From Rhizobium tibeticum (GTDB lineage Bacteria; Pseudomonadota; Alphaproteobacteria; Rhizobiales; Rhizobiaceae): 64,000 nucleotides of DNA. The position numbers were made by a program, and so were the translations under genes. The notes below the pieces were generated by a model that was not told the origin of the DNA, searched no databases, and saw only the letters and a list, made by a program, of their open reading frames with translations. The stretch spans positions 186,001-250,000 of the forward strand of contig NZ_FOCV01000001.1 of NCBI RefSeq assembly GCF_900110205.1, given 5' to 3'. Positions 63,090 through 64,000 of the stretch are shown in pieces (the stretch's first letter is position 1; each line of letters opens with the position of its first letter).

Positions 63090-63554
63090 TCAGTTGCGCC
63101 AGGACGTCCGCAATTGCCAAAAAGCGCCGACGAGCACCAGCAGCAAGGGAATGCTGCCGTAGGACAAGGAGACTTGCGCCAATTGATCCAACCTTTGCGA
63201 AGGTTCATCAACTGACGCCGCATCCTGCATAAGGCTTGAGCCGAGAGCATATGCGCCGCGTGAGACAGCCACGAACGCAATGATCAATCCGGCCATGTCG
63301 ATGAAGCGAGCGTGTGCCCGCATGCCATCGATGACAACGGTCGCAAGGCCGCAGAGAAATGCCACCGGCAAGAGATAAGCGGCCCCGCCGAGCAGCTGAA
63401 AATCCCCGAGAACGATATCGCCCGGTTCGCTGGTGAAGCTGACCTTCAGGATCGGCAGCAAGACCGCGAGAATGGAAAGGACGGCAAGCGCGCCGCGCTT
63501 GATAAATTCGTTCAAATCAATCCGCGTGGCGCCAATGCGACGAACCCGGCTCAT
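63090..63554 (-). CDS. Membrane protein of unknown function
   Basis: 154 aa with four hydrophobic segments (GALAVLSILAVLLPILKVSF; AAYLLPVAFLCGLATVVI; DMAGLIIAFVAVSRGAYAL; IPLLLVLVGAFWQL). GGGAGG precedes the ATG at 63554 (MSRVRRIG). I see no family. It may be cotranscribed with the DUF4174 gene. Confidence 0.72.
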   Translation of the reverse strand: MSRVRRIGATRIDLNEFIKRGALAVLSILAVLLPILKVSFTSEPGDIVLGDFQLLGGAAYLLPVAFLCGLATVVIDGMRAHARFIDMAGLIIAFVAVSRGAYALGSSLMQDAASVDEPSQRLDQLAQVSLSYGSIPLLLVLVGAFWQLRTSWRN

Positions 63555-63795
63555 TCTACCTCCCCGATACAGGAATCCGCCGCAGCGCACAGGCGCTCGG
63601 CTCTTCGAGGGACATTTGCTATGAAATTGCTAACGCACCGCACAATCAGCGACGGTAAAACTACCCTTTGCGGGGCAAAAGCATTCAGCCTGTTCGGAGG
63701 GGATAGTTAAAAGGAAATGAAGGAGGTCGTTTCAGGCACTTTGAAGGAGAGGCAAGGCCAGGCGGGCAAATGCCTGCCCGGCCCTGAGGTCATGA

Positions 63796-63987
63796 TCACA
63801 TCGGAACCAACGATGAGAGCGGCACCTGCAATGCAGCGGCGATCCGCTTGAGCTTGGCGGGATCAGCATCCTCGCCACCCTCGATTTCCTCAATCTCATT
63901 GACGACCAGGCCGCAGGTCACTGCGAGGTCATCGACGCTATAGCCGACTGCCTCACGAGCGGCACGTACAGCAGCGGCTACATTCAT
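63796..63987 (-). CDS. Short helix-turn-helix-like protein (XRE type)
   Basis: 63 aa. The sequence MNVAAAVRAAREAVGYSVDDL, then AVTCGLVVNEIEEIEGGEDAD and LKRIAAALQVPLSSL, matches the five-helix pattern of Cro/CI-type HTH domains and nothing else. It lacks any sensor part, so it may be a small DNA-binding regulator. It ends just before the window edge. Its neighbours within the window do not suggest a target. Confidence 0.65.
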   Translation of the reverse strand: MNVAAAVRAAREAVGYSVDDLAVTCGLVVNEIEEIEGGEDADPAKLKRIAAALQVPLSSLVPM

Positions 63988-64000
63988 GGCCGAAACGGCG

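Overview
The window reads as a piece of a Rhizobiaceae chromosome (Rhizobium, Ensifer/Sinorhizobium or Agrobacterium type). The reasons are the high-GC codon usage, a plant-type glutamate-cysteine ligase, the rhizobial iron regulator RirA next to a dppABCDF operon and mmsA/iolA, and the grouping of glcDEF, gshA, oxyR and guaB. No replication origin, rRNA, CRISPR array, phage or intact insertion sequence was seen.

Layout. 1-5.4 kb: aldo/keto reductase, HAD phosphatase, DNA-3-methyladenine glycosylase (tag) with a small secreted protein, two neighbouring L,D-transpeptidases and another secreted protein. 5.5-15 kb: glycolate oxidase operon glcD-glcE-glcF with a divergent LysR gene, a LysR/quinone-oxidoreductase pair, and a LysR gene beside a divergent adenosylhomocysteinase-like gene. 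15-30.4 kb: mostly housekeeping genes (NUDIX, PiT phosphate transporter, rsmE, gshA, a DUF937-like protein, DUF1127, oxyR, guaB), with several regulators, a broken SDR gene, a metallo-beta-lactamase-fold hydrolase and an MFS exporter. 30.4-33.5 kb: VOC protein, ppx/gppA-rlmE, then tRNA-Gln(CTG).

33.47-42.9 kb is accessory DNA. An imperfect direct repeat of about 145 bp begins at the tRNA 3' end (33467) and recurs at 42773. Between the copies lie a broken alpha/beta-hydrolase, an extra pcm, a membrane methyltransferase, an IS110-type transposase remnant, and a complete-looking signalling cluster. That cluster has a periplasmic binding protein without transporter partners, a TorS-like hybrid histidine kinase with two receiver domains, a single-domain response regulator (frameshifted here) and a REC-adenylate cyclase. 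This island-borne two-component-to-cAMP system is the most interesting item in the window.

43-50.4 kb: a selenium-binding protein/methanethiol oxidase homologue with a membrane protein, an ECF sigma/anti-sigma pair with a recognisable candidate autoregulatory promoter, a TPR protein, a type III polyketide synthase with a partner methyltransferase, and a DadA-like oxidoreductase. 50.6-64 kb: gluconokinase, the dppABCDF operon with strong hairpins after dppA, rirA, a DUF898-M48 peptidase pair, mmsA, a monooxygenase/LysR pair, a DUF4174 protein, a membrane protein and a short HTH-like protein.

All calls come from reading the sequence and its translations. Family names rest on remembered motifs, and no database search was run.
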